Assembly (NCBI GenBank): GCA_000403215.2
Contig: KE159566.1
Span: 142,606-206,605, forward strand
DNA length: 64,000 nt
Reading direction: 5' to 3'
Source: Lachnospiraceae bacterium A4
Lineage (GTDB): Bacteria > Bacillota > Clostridia > Lachnospirales > Lachnospiraceae
This document shows, piece after piece, positions 1 to 9,837 of this stretch (position 1 is its first letter; every line of letters begins with the position of its first letter). Below the pieces are notes generated by a model that worked only from the letters and a program-made list of their open reading frames with translations, was not told where the DNA came from and made no database searches. The position numbers and the translations under genes were made by a program.

Positions 1-3000
1 ATCTGCCACTGGCGTATTCTTGTAGGTAACAGTCAAATCTTCTTTGCCGGGTTTGGTTCCGCCTTGGCTAAAATACTGGATTTTGTCAGGTTTAACCGCA
101 ACCTTTGCCTCGCTAATCAGCTTCTCTGTAATCCTGAACTCAACGGTCTTTTTGCTGCTCTGCGCATCTTCTGATTTCACTGTATAATCCGCGCCTGTCA
201 AGGTGATAATCACCTTTGCCACATGTCCATTTGCGGGCAATGTGCCAGTTTCTGTAAGTGTAATATCCTCCTTTTTATTGAGTTCATACTCGATTGTGTA
301 ATCTTTGTTTTTCACAAGCTTTGCACCGTTATCGTACACTACCGCATTGGGCTTGTACTCCCTCGTGTTTGCCTTGTACTTCAGGTCAGGCACGTCCACC
401 GTGAGTTCTTGGCTGTCCCATGATTTCGGCTCGATGGTCAGTGTCACGGCATTCTTTAAGCTGCCCTTGAAGTTTCCTATGCCAGCAATGCTGATGTACG
501 CTTTCTTTACATCTGTGGTCGTATTCTTGTTGTTGGTGTAGGTCAGCTTGTAATCCACCCAGTTGACCAGCGTTCTGCCCTCATAGACAAGTGTCACATC
601 AGGTGTCACGCCTGCACGGTTTTGTTTTACAGTTATCGCATTCTGCTGTAGCAGCTCTGCCGTCAACGTTACTTTGTCGATTGTGAAGGTCTGCTTGATC
701 TCACCGCTGTATTTGTTGATACCTGTGAGCAGCATTGTCGCCTTGCCCGCATTGCGGTTATTTGTGTATGTGATTTTATAATCGACATTCTTTTCCAGTG
801 TGCTGCCAGATTGTTTGTCCTTCAATACAGGATTTTGATACAAGGCTTTTCCTGTATATGGAAGTTTTGTCTGCAATCCGCTGATTTCAATTGTTTTCTT
901 TGAGAAAGGTGTTCCCTTGATGGCAAACGTCTTAGTGCAGCTTCCCACATACTTGCCTGTCTCTATGCCTTGAATGACGACACTTGCAGTTCCTACTTCT
1001 GTATTATTTTTATAGGAAATCGTATAGTTGTCCGTGGTGCCATCTTCTGCTTTCTGCGGAACTACCTTGCTGCCTAATTTCACAAGAATCTGCGACGGGT
1101 CAAATCTGACCGCTTCACCGTCCTTGTAATCTAATGCGCTTGACGGAAGCGTTATCTTTGCCTTGGTCAGAAGCTCTTTATCCGTCATCACCTTGCAGGG
1201 GATTGTCACTTCGCCGTCATAATTTCCCTTCATGGCAATCTTGATGTTATAGAGACCAGCTTCTTTTGCTTTTTGCACCTCTGTCCCCTGCGCTGCCGCA
1301 TCAGGTACATAAGTGATTGTCTGCGTGTAATCCTTCTTGGCACTGAGCTTTTTCCTGCCGTCTTTTACAGTCACGGAAATATTCTGTTCTTTTCCGTTGT
1401 AAATCAGGTAATCGGTCGCTGTGATTTCAAGCTCACTGATCTGCTTTGGCTGTATCGTAAACTTGCCAGTGATTGTCTGTGCATAATTGCCCTTGCCTTT
1501 GATGAGAACCTCTGCTTCGCCTTTATTGGTATTGTTCCTGTAGCTGACTGTATAGTCCTTCTTTAAAGTCAGCGGCTTCGCGTAGTCATATACTTGCACT
1601 TCTGGTTTGATTGCCTTGCCGGTGTAGGTCTGTGCAGGAATCTCCTTAATCCAGATGCCTTCCTTTGCCAGCGCCTCGATTGTCACCTCGGTCTTGTCCG
1701 TTGAAACGACTTTTAATTCATCATAATAAAGTGTTGTGCTCAGCGGGAATGTCAGATTCTCTCTGGAAATTGCATTGCACCAGAGTCCGATGCTTTCTAT
1801 TTTGGCGGGGTCAAATTTTGCCTCCTTGTTATCTCTTCCAACAAATGCGGTAAAAGGAATTGTCACCTTTACTGGGAAGCCCGTCTTTGCATTGGCAGTG
1901 TAGCTCTCATATTCCTGCAAATAGGTTTCAAAAATGGTATTTCCGCCTGCTGTGACCTGTACCACAACCTTCTGTCCGTATTGCTCGGGAATCGTGTAAA
2001 ATTCCAGTGCGTTACCTGCACTCCAGTCGGCATTCATGCCTTTTGTCGCACCTGCCCACGCATCGCCAGCGGCAAACGTAATGTCCATCTTCAAACCATA
2101 TTTTCCGCCAAATACCTTCTCTGGGTCGTCTGTCAGCGCAAATGAGATCTCACTGCCGGAAGCCTTATTGGTTGCCCATGCAAGCCCTAACTGCTGGCTG
2201 TCGCCATTATAATTCTCAAAATCTTCGGGAATCATATCATTCTGCACTTGCACTTCCATGTTAAATTTTGCTGTTATGGCTGCAACTTCTTCCTCACCGA
2301 CAAACAGCGTAATTGTTCCGAGTGCCTCTCCAAGACTTAACAGTGCGCTGTCCTTGAGAATGGCCTCCCACACGCCCTGTTCCTCATGATACTTTGCCGT
2401 CAATGTCACCTTGTCAAATTCCGTTTCAACTACAAACTTAACATTTGTTGCTGTCGCAGCCACACCTGAAATCTTTGCTGCAATTCTTGTTGTTGGATTT
2501 TCCTTGTCGGGCAGAAGCCGGTCGCCGGACTGTGGTGCTACGATGTAACCGGACAACACATTCTCTTCTGTTGTGTTGGTCACACCCGTAATCTGCTGGT
2601 AGCCGCTGTTCATGTCTGTCGCGAAAACACTTCTGTTATCATTGTAGAACTTGATAAACTCATCGAGCATCTCGTGTCCGTAGAGCACGCCGTTGTCTTT
2701 CTTCTCGATTACATAAGGAAGATAGAAACTGCCGTTCTCACTAAAGTTTGCCCATACGAGGAAGTAACTGATTCCGCCGTCTTTGCTGATCTGGTCTAAC
2801 AACTGCATATACCAGTCCATAACCTCGTTTCCAGTACGTTTCAATGCAATATCTCCGTCTGCTACGCCTGTCTCTGTGATCGCATACAATTTATTGTGCT
2901 TCTCAGCAAAGTCACGTAGTATCTGGTTCTGCTTGCTGATGCTTTGCAGATAGCCCGGCTCACTCGCCTGTGTCGGACCAGAATGATATAAGTCATATCC

Positions 3001-6000
3001 GATCATATCCACGTAGTTGTCTCCCGGATATCTTGCGCTGTACTCTGTCACATTCGCCGCTTCACTGCCCGGCCCATACACATAGAGCATATTGTGTACG
3101 CCCTTTGTCTCCTTCATGTAATCTACTGTGTAGCGGAACAGGTTGATGTACGCCTGCTCATCACAGAAGGCTGCGCCCCACCAGAACCAGCTTCCTGTAT
3201 TCTCATGAAATGGACGGAACAAAATGGTAATGCCGTCTCCCTCTACAGCTTTTGCATAATCTGCGATTAAATCCAGATAATCTGTGTAAAGATAGTTCAA
3301 GTCCTGACCGGGCATAATTCGCTGTACGATATTTCCTGTCGTTGTTCCCGGTGTGTAGCCTGAAAAATTGTACTGCTTCTCACCGCTTGGTGTTGTCCAG
3401 TAACCAACTTTTTCACTATCGCTTAAATCCACAGCGCCATTTGCTGCATCAAATTCTTTCACGCGCTGATCAATCACCTCAAAGTTCGGCATATGCGCCG
3501 ACAGTGTGATCAGTGCGCCCTCTGCTGCCGCTTTTTTCGTGAGTTCCGCCACATGGGCAATCCTGTCCTGCTCTGGAGTGTTCCATGTTGATGCTTCATT
3601 TCCTGTGAGTGACAGAACATCAATGCCAATCACACCTGCAATACTGCCTGTCACGTCCTTGGTATCGGATTCCGAAAAGTTCTCGCCTATGCTGCCTGCC
3701 TTGTGATGCGTGTCGTTCTGATGCCCAAAAATCACGCTGTCAGACTCACCGACTGCTTTTAAGTATGCATAAAGGTTCTTTGTTGCATCAACTGCCTTGG
3801 CATCCACCAACGCTACATTTTCAGAAATTGGGATTTTCTGGCCGCTCGCTGTCTGAAGCGTTCTTCCGTTATCAACAATCTGAAGTCCTGCCCCTTTTTC
3901 TGGAAGAATGGTCGAATCTACGTAGACTTCCGGTGCGGTAATCTTTGTAAACCGCATGTTGTCAAAATAAATCTCGCCTGCATAGTCTGTGTTTTTGCCT
4001 ACAATACCAAAAGTCAGATTCTGGAAAGCACCGTCATATTTCTTTTCCAGTACAAACTGTGACTTATAATAGCCTTCCAGCCCTGCAATCTCCACTGCTT
4101 CCCCTTCTGGCAAAGCGGCATCATCATTGATTGTATCCTTATCTGTAACTGGTGATTTTGCAAACAGTTTCATCGCAAAACTGCCTGCGGTTTTATTGGC
4201 TGGTTTATAGTATACATCTGCCACAAAAGCATTATATCCCTTTAAACTTGGCACTTGTTCGGGGTGCGCATAATTGAATTTGGCTTCACTCCAGCCTGTA
4301 GCAGCATCTTGAGCGTAATCCACTGTGACTGCCAAGAATTTCTTGTCACCGATGGTCTTGTTTTCAATTTTGCTCTCACCATTATACTGATACTTGTCCC
4401 CAACTGTCCATGCAGATGCATCCAGCGTCAAAACGACGTCCTCTGTCGGGTCGGGTGTCTCTGTGGTTTCGTTTACTGCCCAGACTTTGAGGTTGTCCAG
4501 ATATAGCTCTCCACTGTACTTGCTGCCTGAACCTGCAAGGCAGGGAATCACTGCCTGAATCGGGGTAATTTTGTCAAATGGATATGGTTTGTTATCATTT
4601 AATTCACCATCCCAAACCTGAAGATTATCCATGTCAATTTCAATATGGGCTTTCTTGAAATCTGGCACGTTCGCATCATCTTCCAGTGTATCTATTTTAA
4701 TCTCAGGCCATGTTTTCTGCGTAGCCCAGTCCCATGCACTGCCGCTTGCAACTGTTGCCTGTGCTTTCATCATATCAAAGCTCTCTGCTGCTACGCTTGC
4801 AGACGGAAAATAGATATCATAGCTCATCACTACTTTCTTGGTAATCTGTTTGTCATATGGTGCTGGCAAATTAAACTGCGCCTTAAAAATATCGTCCCAT
4901 GAGCCTCCTGCCAGCGCGCTGACAGTGTACTTAACCGCTTTGTTTCCTGTTACAAGCTCTGCCAGTTGCGGCGTTCTTCCCTCTACATTCTCAGTCAGAA
5001 CGTTTTCAAGACTTTCTAATGTATTAAAGTCATTCTCATAAATCAGCTCTTTGACTTCAGACGGCGGGTTTGGTTCGTCAGAGCTAACCGCTCTCACCTC
5101 AATGTTATCCAGATAAATGTCACCGGCGTAAGTACTGCCTGAACCTGCAAGACAGGGAATGACCGCCTGAATCGGGGTAATCTGTTCAAAAGGATAAGCT
5201 TCATTCGCACTGCCATTCCAAGTTTCAAAATTATCCATGTCAATTACGATATGCGCTTTCTTGAAACCCGGTACATTGGTGTCCTCCACAAGCGTCTCTG
5301 CCTTAAATTCCGGCCATGATTTCTGCGATACCCATGTCCCATCTGCACCACTCTTTAATGCCGCCTGTGCTTTTATAGAATCAAATGTGCCGCCTTCACC
5401 TCCCGCTACGCTTTCCTCAGGGAAGTAAACATCATAGCTCATAATCACCTTATCAGTAATGGTTTCTTCATACGGTGCAGCAAGTTTTAACTCCGCTTTA
5501 AAAATATCGTCCCATGAGCCTCCTGCCAGCGCACCGACAGTGTACTTAACCGCCTTATTGCCCGCGGCAAGCTCTGCCAGTTCTGGCGTTCTTCCTGAAA
5601 CATTTTCTATCAGAACGTTTTCAAGACTTGACAATTCATTAAAGTCCTGCTTATAAACCAGTTCTCCTTCAAGCGGCTTCTCCGCCTCGCCGGGGTTGTC
5701 GGGGTCTTGCGGGTTGTCAGGTTCTCCTGTATTACCATCATCTGCTGTCACACCTACGGCTTTCACTTTCAGATTATCAAGATAAATGTGACCTTTGTAT
5801 TTGCTGGTGTTCCCTGCAAGGCATGGAATAACTGACTTAACCGGAGTAATATCTGAGAAGGCATAATCTACATTTTTTTCACCATCCCATGTAGTAAACT
5901 CATTCATATCTACTTCCACATGGAATACCTTGTAACCCTCTATGTCTGTCTCCGCCCAGTTTTCTGTAGCATAATTCCTGCCATTTTTCACTGTAACCCA

Positions 6001-7395
6001 TGTCTGGTCTTTCCCGCTCTTCAATCCGGGCATGACTGTCATCGTATTAAAATCAGCACCGACACTTCCCTCCGGGAAATACAAGTCATAACTCATAACC
6101 ACTTTCTCGCTGATTTGCTTTGCGTATTCACTCGGAAGGTCAATCTGCACTTTAAAGATATCTGTCCACTCTGTAGTTTTCGATAAATCTACTGGGATTT
6201 TAATTGCCTTATTCCCTGTGGAAAGTACTTCAACAGAAGCCAGTACATTGCCGCTGGCATCTTTGGGCAATGTACTTCCTTCCATATTTACAAGGCTTGC
6301 AATATCCGAAATATCATTGAAGTTTTCTTCATAAAAAACTTCCTCGTTTGCCGACGTTGCAGGTTCTTCGGGTTCTTCCGGCTCGGAGGGTTCTGTCTTA
6401 GTTGAGGTGTCTTTTAATACTACATTGTCTAAATATAGCTTCCCATTATAATCACTGGGATTACCTGCCAGACAAACCGTAATCGCTTTTAACGACGTAA
6501 TGTCTTTCAATTCCCAGTCATCGCCTTCTGTAATGTCTATAGAAACATGAAACTTTTTATATCCATCAATTCCACCAGATACCAAATCAGAGTCTGTGTA
6601 ACTAGGCATGGTTTTTGCCTGTTTCCAATCCCAGTCCTCATTTCTTAGAACTGCCTGAGCTGTAAGCGTACCAATTCCACTCTCTGTTCCCGTCTCACTA
6701 TCTGGAAAATATACATCAAAACTCATCGTCAGCTTTTCAGCAGTTCCAGCATTGTATAAATCAGGTAACTCTAAATCCGCCTGAAATGCCTTCACCCAAT
6801 TTCCTTCTGTTCGTTGAGACAAATCAACATCATACTCAACCGCCATATTCCCATCAGCCAGTGCTTTAATAGTCCCACCACCTAATGATGAATCAGCTTC
6901 CTCGCAATTGAAGTCATTCTCAAAGATTATCGTCCCCTGAGCCGCTTCTTCCTCTCTATCAATCCTTTCCTCTGTCTCCGCTTCCGCCTCAGACTCCGTT
7001 GTCTCCTCCTCAGTCTCCGTCTGTTGCGCTGTTTCTGTTTCGCTCTCTATACTGTCCTCTCGTTCTGTCATACTTTGTGTGTCTGATGCGCTCTCTGTCT
7101 CCGAGACGCTCTTTGTCTCGTGCTGCTCTGTGCTGGACTCCTGTGTCTCAGCGGTGTCCTCCTTCTGTTCTGCCGATGTAATTTCTGTCGATATACCTTC
7201 TGCGGTGCTTCCGTCCTGTGGTGCCCCTTCCTCTGTCTCCGCTGGCGCAGTCTCCTCTGGAATATCCTGTTCGGAAACTGCCTCCTGTTCCGCGGCTGTA
7301 ACAGAAAGCTCGGGAACCGAAGTCACCATAAGCGCTGCTGCCATCGCGATTGACAGACTTCGTTTCAATGTCTTTCGCAATCTTCTTACCACCAT
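1..7395 (-). CDS. Giant secreted GH26 endo-beta-1,4-mannanase with multiple carbohydrate-binding-like modules (C-terminus outside window)
   Basis: Open across the left edge, with 2465 codons visible. The start is ATG at 7395, preceded by AAAGGAGAG. Residues 1-36 form a signal peptide, followed by an acidic Ser/Thr/Glu linker to about 148. Four related modules of about 190 residues follow (about 150-970), each opening with a YEN/KxDFN-like strand and ending in a YLDN strand. A fifth, more distant jelly-roll-like module spans about 985-1143. The GH26 TIM barrel spans about 1175-1600. It carries RPFHE (acid/base Glu about 1398) and ITET (nucleophile Glu about 1508); the 110-residue gap fits GH26. 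A further YDEL-ending module (about 1720-1893) and tandem YTGK...KDYTVSY...TGKF repeats run to the edge. Expected role is extracellular mannan cleavage, with the modules binding polysaccharide; CBM23/27/59-like is a guess. The cell-surface anchor, if any, lies outside the window. Confidence 0.9.
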   Translation of the reverse strand, partial: MVVRRLRKTLKRSLSIAMAAALMVTSVPELSVTAAEQEAVSEQDIPEETAPAETEEGAPQDGSTAEGISTEITSAEQKEDTAETQESSTEQHETKSVSETESASDTQSMTEREDSIESETETAQQTETEEETTESEAEAETEERIDREEEAAQGTIIFENDFNCEEADSSLGGGTIKALADGNMAVEYDVDLSQRTEGNWVKAFQADLELPDLYNAGTAEKLTMSFDVYFPDSETGTESGIGTLTAQAVLRNEDWDWKQAKTMPSYTDSDLVSGGIDGYKKFHVSIDITEGDDWELKDITSLKAITVCLAGNPSDYNGKLYLDNVVLKDTSTKTEPSEPEEPEEPATSANEEVFYEENFNDISDIASLVNMEGSTLPKDASGNVLASVEVLSTGNKAIKIPVDLSKTTEWTDIFKVQIDLPSEYAKQISEKVVMSYDLYFPEGSVGADFNTMTVMPGLKSGKDQTWVTVKNGRNYATENWAETDIEGYKVFHVEVDMNEFTTWDGEKNVDYAFSDITPVKSVIPCLAGNTSKYKGHIYLDNLKVKAVGVTADDGNTGEPDNPQDPDNPGEAEKPLEGELVYKQDFNELSSLENVLIENVSGRTPELAELAAGNKAVKYTVGALAGGSWDDIFKAELKLAAPYEETITDKVIMSYDVYFPEESVAGGEGGTFDSIKAQAALKSGADGTWVSQKSWPEFKAETLVEDTNVPGFKKAHIVIDMDNFETWNGSANEAYPFEQITPIQAVIPCLAGSGSTYAGDIYLDNIEVRAVSSDEPNPPSEVKELIYENDFNTLESLENVLTENVEGRTPQLAELVTGNKAVKYTVSALAGGSWDDIFKAQFNLPAPYDKQITKKVVMSYDIYFPSASVAAESFDMMKAQATVASGSAWDWATQKTWPEIKIDTLEDDANVPDFKKAHIEIDMDNLQVWDGELNDNKPYPFDKITPIQAVIPCLAGSGSKYSGELYLDNLKVWAVNETTETPDPTEDVVLTLDASAWTVGDKYQYNGESKIENKTIGDKKFLAVTVDYAQDAATGWSEAKFNYAHPEQVPSLKGYNAFVADVYYKPANKTAGSFAMKLFAKSPVTDKDTINDDAALPEGEAVEIAGLEGYYKSQFVLEKKYDGAFQNLTFGIVGKNTDYAGEIYFDNMRFTKITAPEVYVDSTILPEKGAGLQIVDNGRTLQTASGQKIPISENVALVDAKAVDATKNLYAYLKAVGESDSVIFGHQNDTHHKAGSIGENFSESDTKDVTGSIAGVIGIDVLSLTGNEASTWNTPEQDRIAHVAELTKKAAAEGALITLSAHMPNFEVIDQRVKEFDAANGAVDLSDSEKVGYWTTPSGEKQYNFSGYTPGTTTGNIVQRIMPGQDLNYLYTDYLDLIADYAKAVEGDGITILFRPFHENTGSWFWWGAAFCDEQAYINLFRYTVDYMKETKGVHNMLYVYGPGSEAANVTEYSARYPGDNYVDMIGYDLYHSGPTQASEPGYLQSISKQNQILRDFAEKHNKLYAITETGVADGDIALKRTGNEVMDWYMQLLDQISKDGGISYFLVWANFSENGSFYLPYVIEKKDNGVLYGHEMLDEFIKFYNDNRSVFATDMNSGYQQITGVTNTTEENVLSGYIVAPQSGDRLLPDKENPTTRIAAKISGVAATATNVKFVVETEFDKVTLTAKYHEEQGVWEAILKDSALLSLGEALGTITLFVGEEEVAAITAKFNMEVQVQNDMIPEDFENYNGDSQQLGLAWATNKASGSEISFALTDDPEKVFGGKYGLKMDITFAAGDAWAGATKGMNADWSAGNALEFYTIPEQYGQKVVVQVTAGGNTIFETYLQEYESYTANAKTGFPVKVTIPFTAFVGRDNKEAKFDPAKIESIGLWCNAISRENLTFPLSTTLYYDELKVVSTDKTEVTIEALAKEGIWIKEIPAQTYTGKAIKPEVQVYDYAKPLTLKKDYTVSYRNNTNKGEAEVLIKGKGNYAQTITGKFTIQPKQISELEITATDYLIYNGKEQNISVTVKDGRKKLSAKKDYTQTITYVPDAAAQGTEVQKAKEAGLYNIKIAMKGNYDGEVTIPCKVMTDKELLTKAKITLPSSALDYKDGEAVRFDPSQILVKLGSKVVPQKAEDGTTDNYTISYKNNTEVGTASVVIQGIETGKYVGSCTKTFAIKGTPFSKKTIEISGLQTKLPYTGKALYQNPVLKDKQSGSTLEKNVDYKITYTNNRNAGKATMLLTGINKYSGEIKQTFTIDKVTLTAELLQQNAITVKQNRAGVTPDVTLVYEGRTLVNWVDYKLTYTNNKNTTTDVKKAYISIAGIGNFKGSLKNAVTLTIEPKSWDSQELTVDVPDLKYKANTREYKPNAVVYDNGAKLVKNKDYTIEYELNKKEDITLTETGTLPANGHVAKVIITLTGADYTVKSEDAQSSKKTVEFRITEKLISEAKVAVKPDKIQYFSQGGTKPGKEDLTVTYKNTPVAD

Positions 7396-7892
7396 ATTGT
7401 GCTCTCTCCTTTCTCATAATACGATATTGCATCAACTGCACAATATAAATTTAGCATAAATTTACTTTATGAAATATTGATTTTTTAGCTAAAGAAAGTT
7501 TGTTTTTTTGTCAGTTTATGCTAATTTGATACTTGATTTTATTTTGTTTTTAACTATTTTTAATTTAAATATGCTATTTTATCCAAATATTACCTAATTA
7601 TTTTGTAAAATACCACTAAATAAATATTTGTTTCAATATTACATCAATTAATTTTAACTTAAAATAATCATTATATTTTAATTATTTTTAATCTTTACAT
7701 TTCATTCCTATAAGGTTCAATTACCTAGTGCGCCATCCAGTTAGAAATTTTAACAACGCAATGCTGCGAAAAGCTGTAAAATCAGAATAAATTACGAAAA
7801 AAATAAGCTTCTGTGTACTGGCAGGCTGCCGCGATCTGTGATACAATAAAATCACCAAAATTCTATCCAGAAAGTTAAGGTGTATCAAAACC
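7396..7892. promoter_or_regulatory. AT-rich divergent intergenic region with a 10-bp inverted repeat
   Basis: No gene is seen here. The stretch is extremely AT-rich and separates the mannanase (minus) from the 2H phosphoesterase (plus), so both promoters should lie in it. TTAGCATAAA at 7451-7460 and TTTATGCTAA at 7515-7524 form an inverted repeat 55-120 bases upstream of the mannanase start, a candidate operator. TACAAT near 7841 could be the -10 box for the plus-strand gene. No convincing -35 boxes were found. Confidence 0.4.
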
Positions 7893-8420
7893 ATGTATCT
7901 CATATCCGTCTATTTTGACAATGCTGCCACCAAGCGAATACAGACCCTGATTGAGCAGATTGCCGCCGCGTCGGGTAATCACTATATGACCGATAAACAG
8001 GTGCCGCCGCACCTGACAATTTCTGCCATCGAAGCCCGCAGCGTGGACGTACTGTTTCCGGCGGTACAGCAGCTCAACGGCAGGCTGCGGCAAGGAAGTA
8101 TACAATTTGTCACCGTCGGCCAGCTCTTTCCCTATGTCCTGTACACCATGCCCGTACTAAACGCATATTTACAAGACCTCGCTCTACAGGTTGGCAGTGC
8201 CGTTTCCGGCATTCCTGAGACGGCTGTGAGCAAATACTACCACCCCCGGTCGTGGCTGCCGCATGTCACGCTGGGAAAAACCCTTTCCAAAGAACAAATG
8301 CGGCTGGCATTTGCCGTTGTCCAAGACAAATTTAGTGTCTTTCATGCGCAGGTCACGGCGCTTGGGCTGGCAAAGGTAAATCCGCATGAAGATGTGTTAT
8401 GGTATGAACTGCTGCCCTAA
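7893..8420 (+). CDS. 2H phosphoesterase superfamily protein (2'-5' RNA ligase-like)
   Basis: A 175-residue protein with the two HxT motifs that define the 2H fold: H40-L-T42 and H124-V-T126, separated by about 82 residues as expected for this superfamily. Members hydrolyse or form 2'-5' or cyclic phosphodiester bonds in RNA or nucleotides; the substrate cannot be told from sequence. The only Shine-Dalgarno-like sequence, AAGGTG, lies 11 bases before ATG 7893. The dehydrogenase gene follows after 33 bases in the same direction, so co-transcription is likely, though no functional link is evident. The protein is cytoplasmic, with no signal or membrane segment. Confidence 0.75.
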   Translation: MYLISVYFDNAATKRIQTLIEQIAAASGNHYMTDKQVPPHLTISAIEARSVDVLFPAVQQLNGRLRQGSIQFVTVGQLFPYVLYTMPVLNAYLQDLALQVGSAVSGIPETAVSKYYHPRSWLPHVTLGKTLSKEQMRLAFAVVQDKFSVFHAQVTALGLAKVNPHEDVLWYELLP

Positions 8421-8453
8421 ATTTTATCAAATTATTTTGAGGAGGAATACCCT

Positions 8454-9410
8454 ATGAAGCTTGTTATTTTAGAGCGGGACAGCGCAGGTACAGATATTGA
8501 TGTATCCTGCTTTGAACAATTTGGCACTGTGGCCTGCTATGCGAACACGACCACGGCGCAAGTCGCAGAGCGGATCAAAGACGCCGATATCATCATTTCC
8601 AACAAGGCGCCGATGAATCAAAGCACACTGGCGGACGCGCCAAATGTCAAGCTCATCTGCCTGCTGGCAACCGGCTATGACTGTGTAGACCTGACCTACT
8701 GCAAAAGCCGCGGCATCAAAGTCGCCAATGTCGTAAACTACTGTACGCCCGCGGTTGCACAGCACACACTTCTGCTGGCGCTGATGCTCTCCGGGAAAAC
8801 TGCCTTTTATGATCAGTATGTGAAGTCCGGTGCCTACAGCGCCCAAGAGCGTTTTTCGAATTTTGACCGGACCTTTCATGATTTAGAGGGCATGACGTGG
8901 GGCATCATTGGCATGGGGACGATTGGGCGCAAAGTTGCCAGTCTGGCAGACGCCTTTGGCTGCAAGGTTCAATTTTATTCCGCCTCCGGCAGCAGCACCT
9001 GCACAGACTACCCAAGGGTCGGGCTGGATACGCTGCTTTGCACTTCTGATATCGTGTCCCTGCACTGCCCGCTCACCGACCGGACCCGCAGCCTGATTGA
9101 CAAACATGCCTTTGAAAAAATGAAGCCCACTGCCATTCTGATCAATGTGGCAAGAGGCCCCATCGTGAACACACAGGACTTGTACGAGGCTCTTACAACA
9201 GGAAAAATCATGGCAGCCGGGCTTGATGTGCTCGAAAAAGAGCCGATGGCGCACAACAATCCGCTCAGCCAGATACAGGACAGCACAAAACTGATTATCA
9301 CGCCGCACATGTCATGGGCAAGCGTTGAATCCAGAACGCGCCTGATCGCTGAAGTCGCCAAAAATATTCAGGCATTCCTAGACGGAGTTGACAGAAATGT
9401 CATAAACTAA
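8454..9410 (+). CDS. D-2-hydroxyacid dehydrogenase (glycerate/hydroxypyruvate reductase type)
   Basis: A 318-residue NAD(P)-dependent oxidoreductase of normal length for the family. The nucleotide-binding loop is G153-M-G-T-I-G158. The catalytic triad is visible as Arg234 in NVARGP, Glu263 in LEKEP and His285 in TPHMS. It interconverts a 2-keto acid and a D-2-hydroxy acid in the cytoplasm; the exact substrate (hydroxypyruvate, glyoxylate or another) is not decidable here. The start is ATG 8454 behind GAGGAGGAAT. It follows the 2H phosphoesterase by 33 bases. Immediately downstream, TGAAAAAATTTTTTCA at 9430-9445 is an AT-only palindrome that may help terminate transcription. Confidence 0.85.
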   Translation: MKLVILERDSAGTDIDVSCFEQFGTVACYANTTTAQVAERIKDADIIISNKAPMNQSTLADAPNVKLICLLATGYDCVDLTYCKSRGIKVANVVNYCTPAVAQHTLLLALMLSGKTAFYDQYVKSGAYSAQERFSNFDRTFHDLEGMTWGIIGMGTIGRKVASLADAFGCKVQFYSASGSSTCTDYPRVGLDTLLCTSDIVSLHCPLTDRTRSLIDKHAFEKMKPTAILINVARGPIVNTQDLYEALTTGKIMAAGLDVLEKEPMAHNNPLSQIQDSTKLIITPHMSWASVESRTRLIAEVAKNIQAFLDGVDRNVIN

Positions 9411-9454
9411 TATATAAAAAAATTTTCATTGAAAAAATTTTTTCAAAAATCCAC

Positions 9455-9483
9455 TTGACAACACGGCATTTGTTGCTTATGAT
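9455..9483 (+). promoter_or_regulatory. Strong sigma-A-type promoter for the ABC-F leader
   Basis: TTGACA at 9455-9460 and TATGAT at 9478-9483 are separated by exactly 17 bases. The predicted transcription start is near 9490. The first RNA element, GTGCAG (9491-9496) with CTGCAC (9510-9515), could form a 5' hairpin. The ABC-F start codon lies about 350 bases downstream, an unusually long leader. Confidence 0.8.
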
Positions 9484-9544
9484 AGGTATTGTGCAGCGGC
9501 GTCGTTCCTCTGCACGAATTTATGTAGAAAAAGGTGGTGGGAAG

Positions 9545-9556
9545 ATGATGATGTAA
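9545..9556 (+). CDS. Three-codon leader ORF (Met-Met-Met-stop)
   Basis: ATG ATG ATG TAA, preceded by AAGGTGG at 9531-9537 with a seven-base spacer, a good ribosome binding site. It lies in the leader of the ABC-F gene about 55 bases after the predicted transcription start. Minimal uORFs of this kind are known in leaders of antibiotic-resistance ABC-F genes such as Listeria lmo0919, where ribosome stalling drives read-through of a terminator. Here the role is inferred from position, the ribosome binding site and the complementary downstream segments. Confidence 0.6.
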   Translation: MMM

Positions 9557-9706
9557 CAAAACAGAAAACACAAACTGAGCTTTCGGTTCGGGAGATTTTA
9601 GTTCGGGACAATGTATTTTTGCAATGTCCGTTTTGTGTGATTTTGTTTTGTTATGCTGCGCGGCTGGTTTGGCTGTGACGCATCATCATTTTCCTGCTTG
9701 AAGCAG

Positions 9707-9734
9707 GCTGGGGCAGTTGTCTCCAGCTTTTGTT
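9707..9734 (+). terminator. Leader terminator (attenuator) before the ABC-F gene
   Basis: GCTGGGG (9707-9713) pairs with CTCCAGC (9721-9727, one G-U), with a seven-base loop and then TTTTGTT. It lies inside the transcribed leader about 105 bases before the ABC-F start, where an unregulated terminator would be self-defeating. It is therefore read as a conditional terminator. Confidence 0.6.
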
Positions 9735-9837
9735 ATGCACAGTCCTGCCAGCATGGAAAAATTGCACAGTTCTAATATCCCTCGTGTTTTCACAGCAAAC
9801 GAAAACAAGCCTGTATAGATGAATGGAGGGATTTTCT

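Larger units (their letters stand above)
9484..9837 (+). promoter_or_regulatory. Attenuator-type leader of the ABC-F gene
   Basis: The mini-ORF region 9541-9574 is complementary in two consecutive blocks to downstream RNA: 9554-9574 with 9632-9653 (about 19 pairs with small bulges) and 9541-9553 with 9681-9693 (13 pairs including one G-U). GGACA at 9606-9610 can pair with TGTCC at 9625-9629 inside the loop. CCTGCTT at 9693-9699 pairs with AAGCAGG at 9701-9707, followed at once by a terminator (9707-9734). A ribosome held on the mini-ORF would disrupt the long stem and so could change terminator folding. The switching mechanism is inferred; pairing was done by eye. Confidence 0.6.

Noticed and set aside
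7079..7459. Plus-strand 126-codon Ser/Val-rich frame opposite the mannanase N-terminus
   Set aside because: It is the antisense of the low-complexity Glu/Ser/Thr linker and signal peptide of the mannanase, without its own ribosome binding site.
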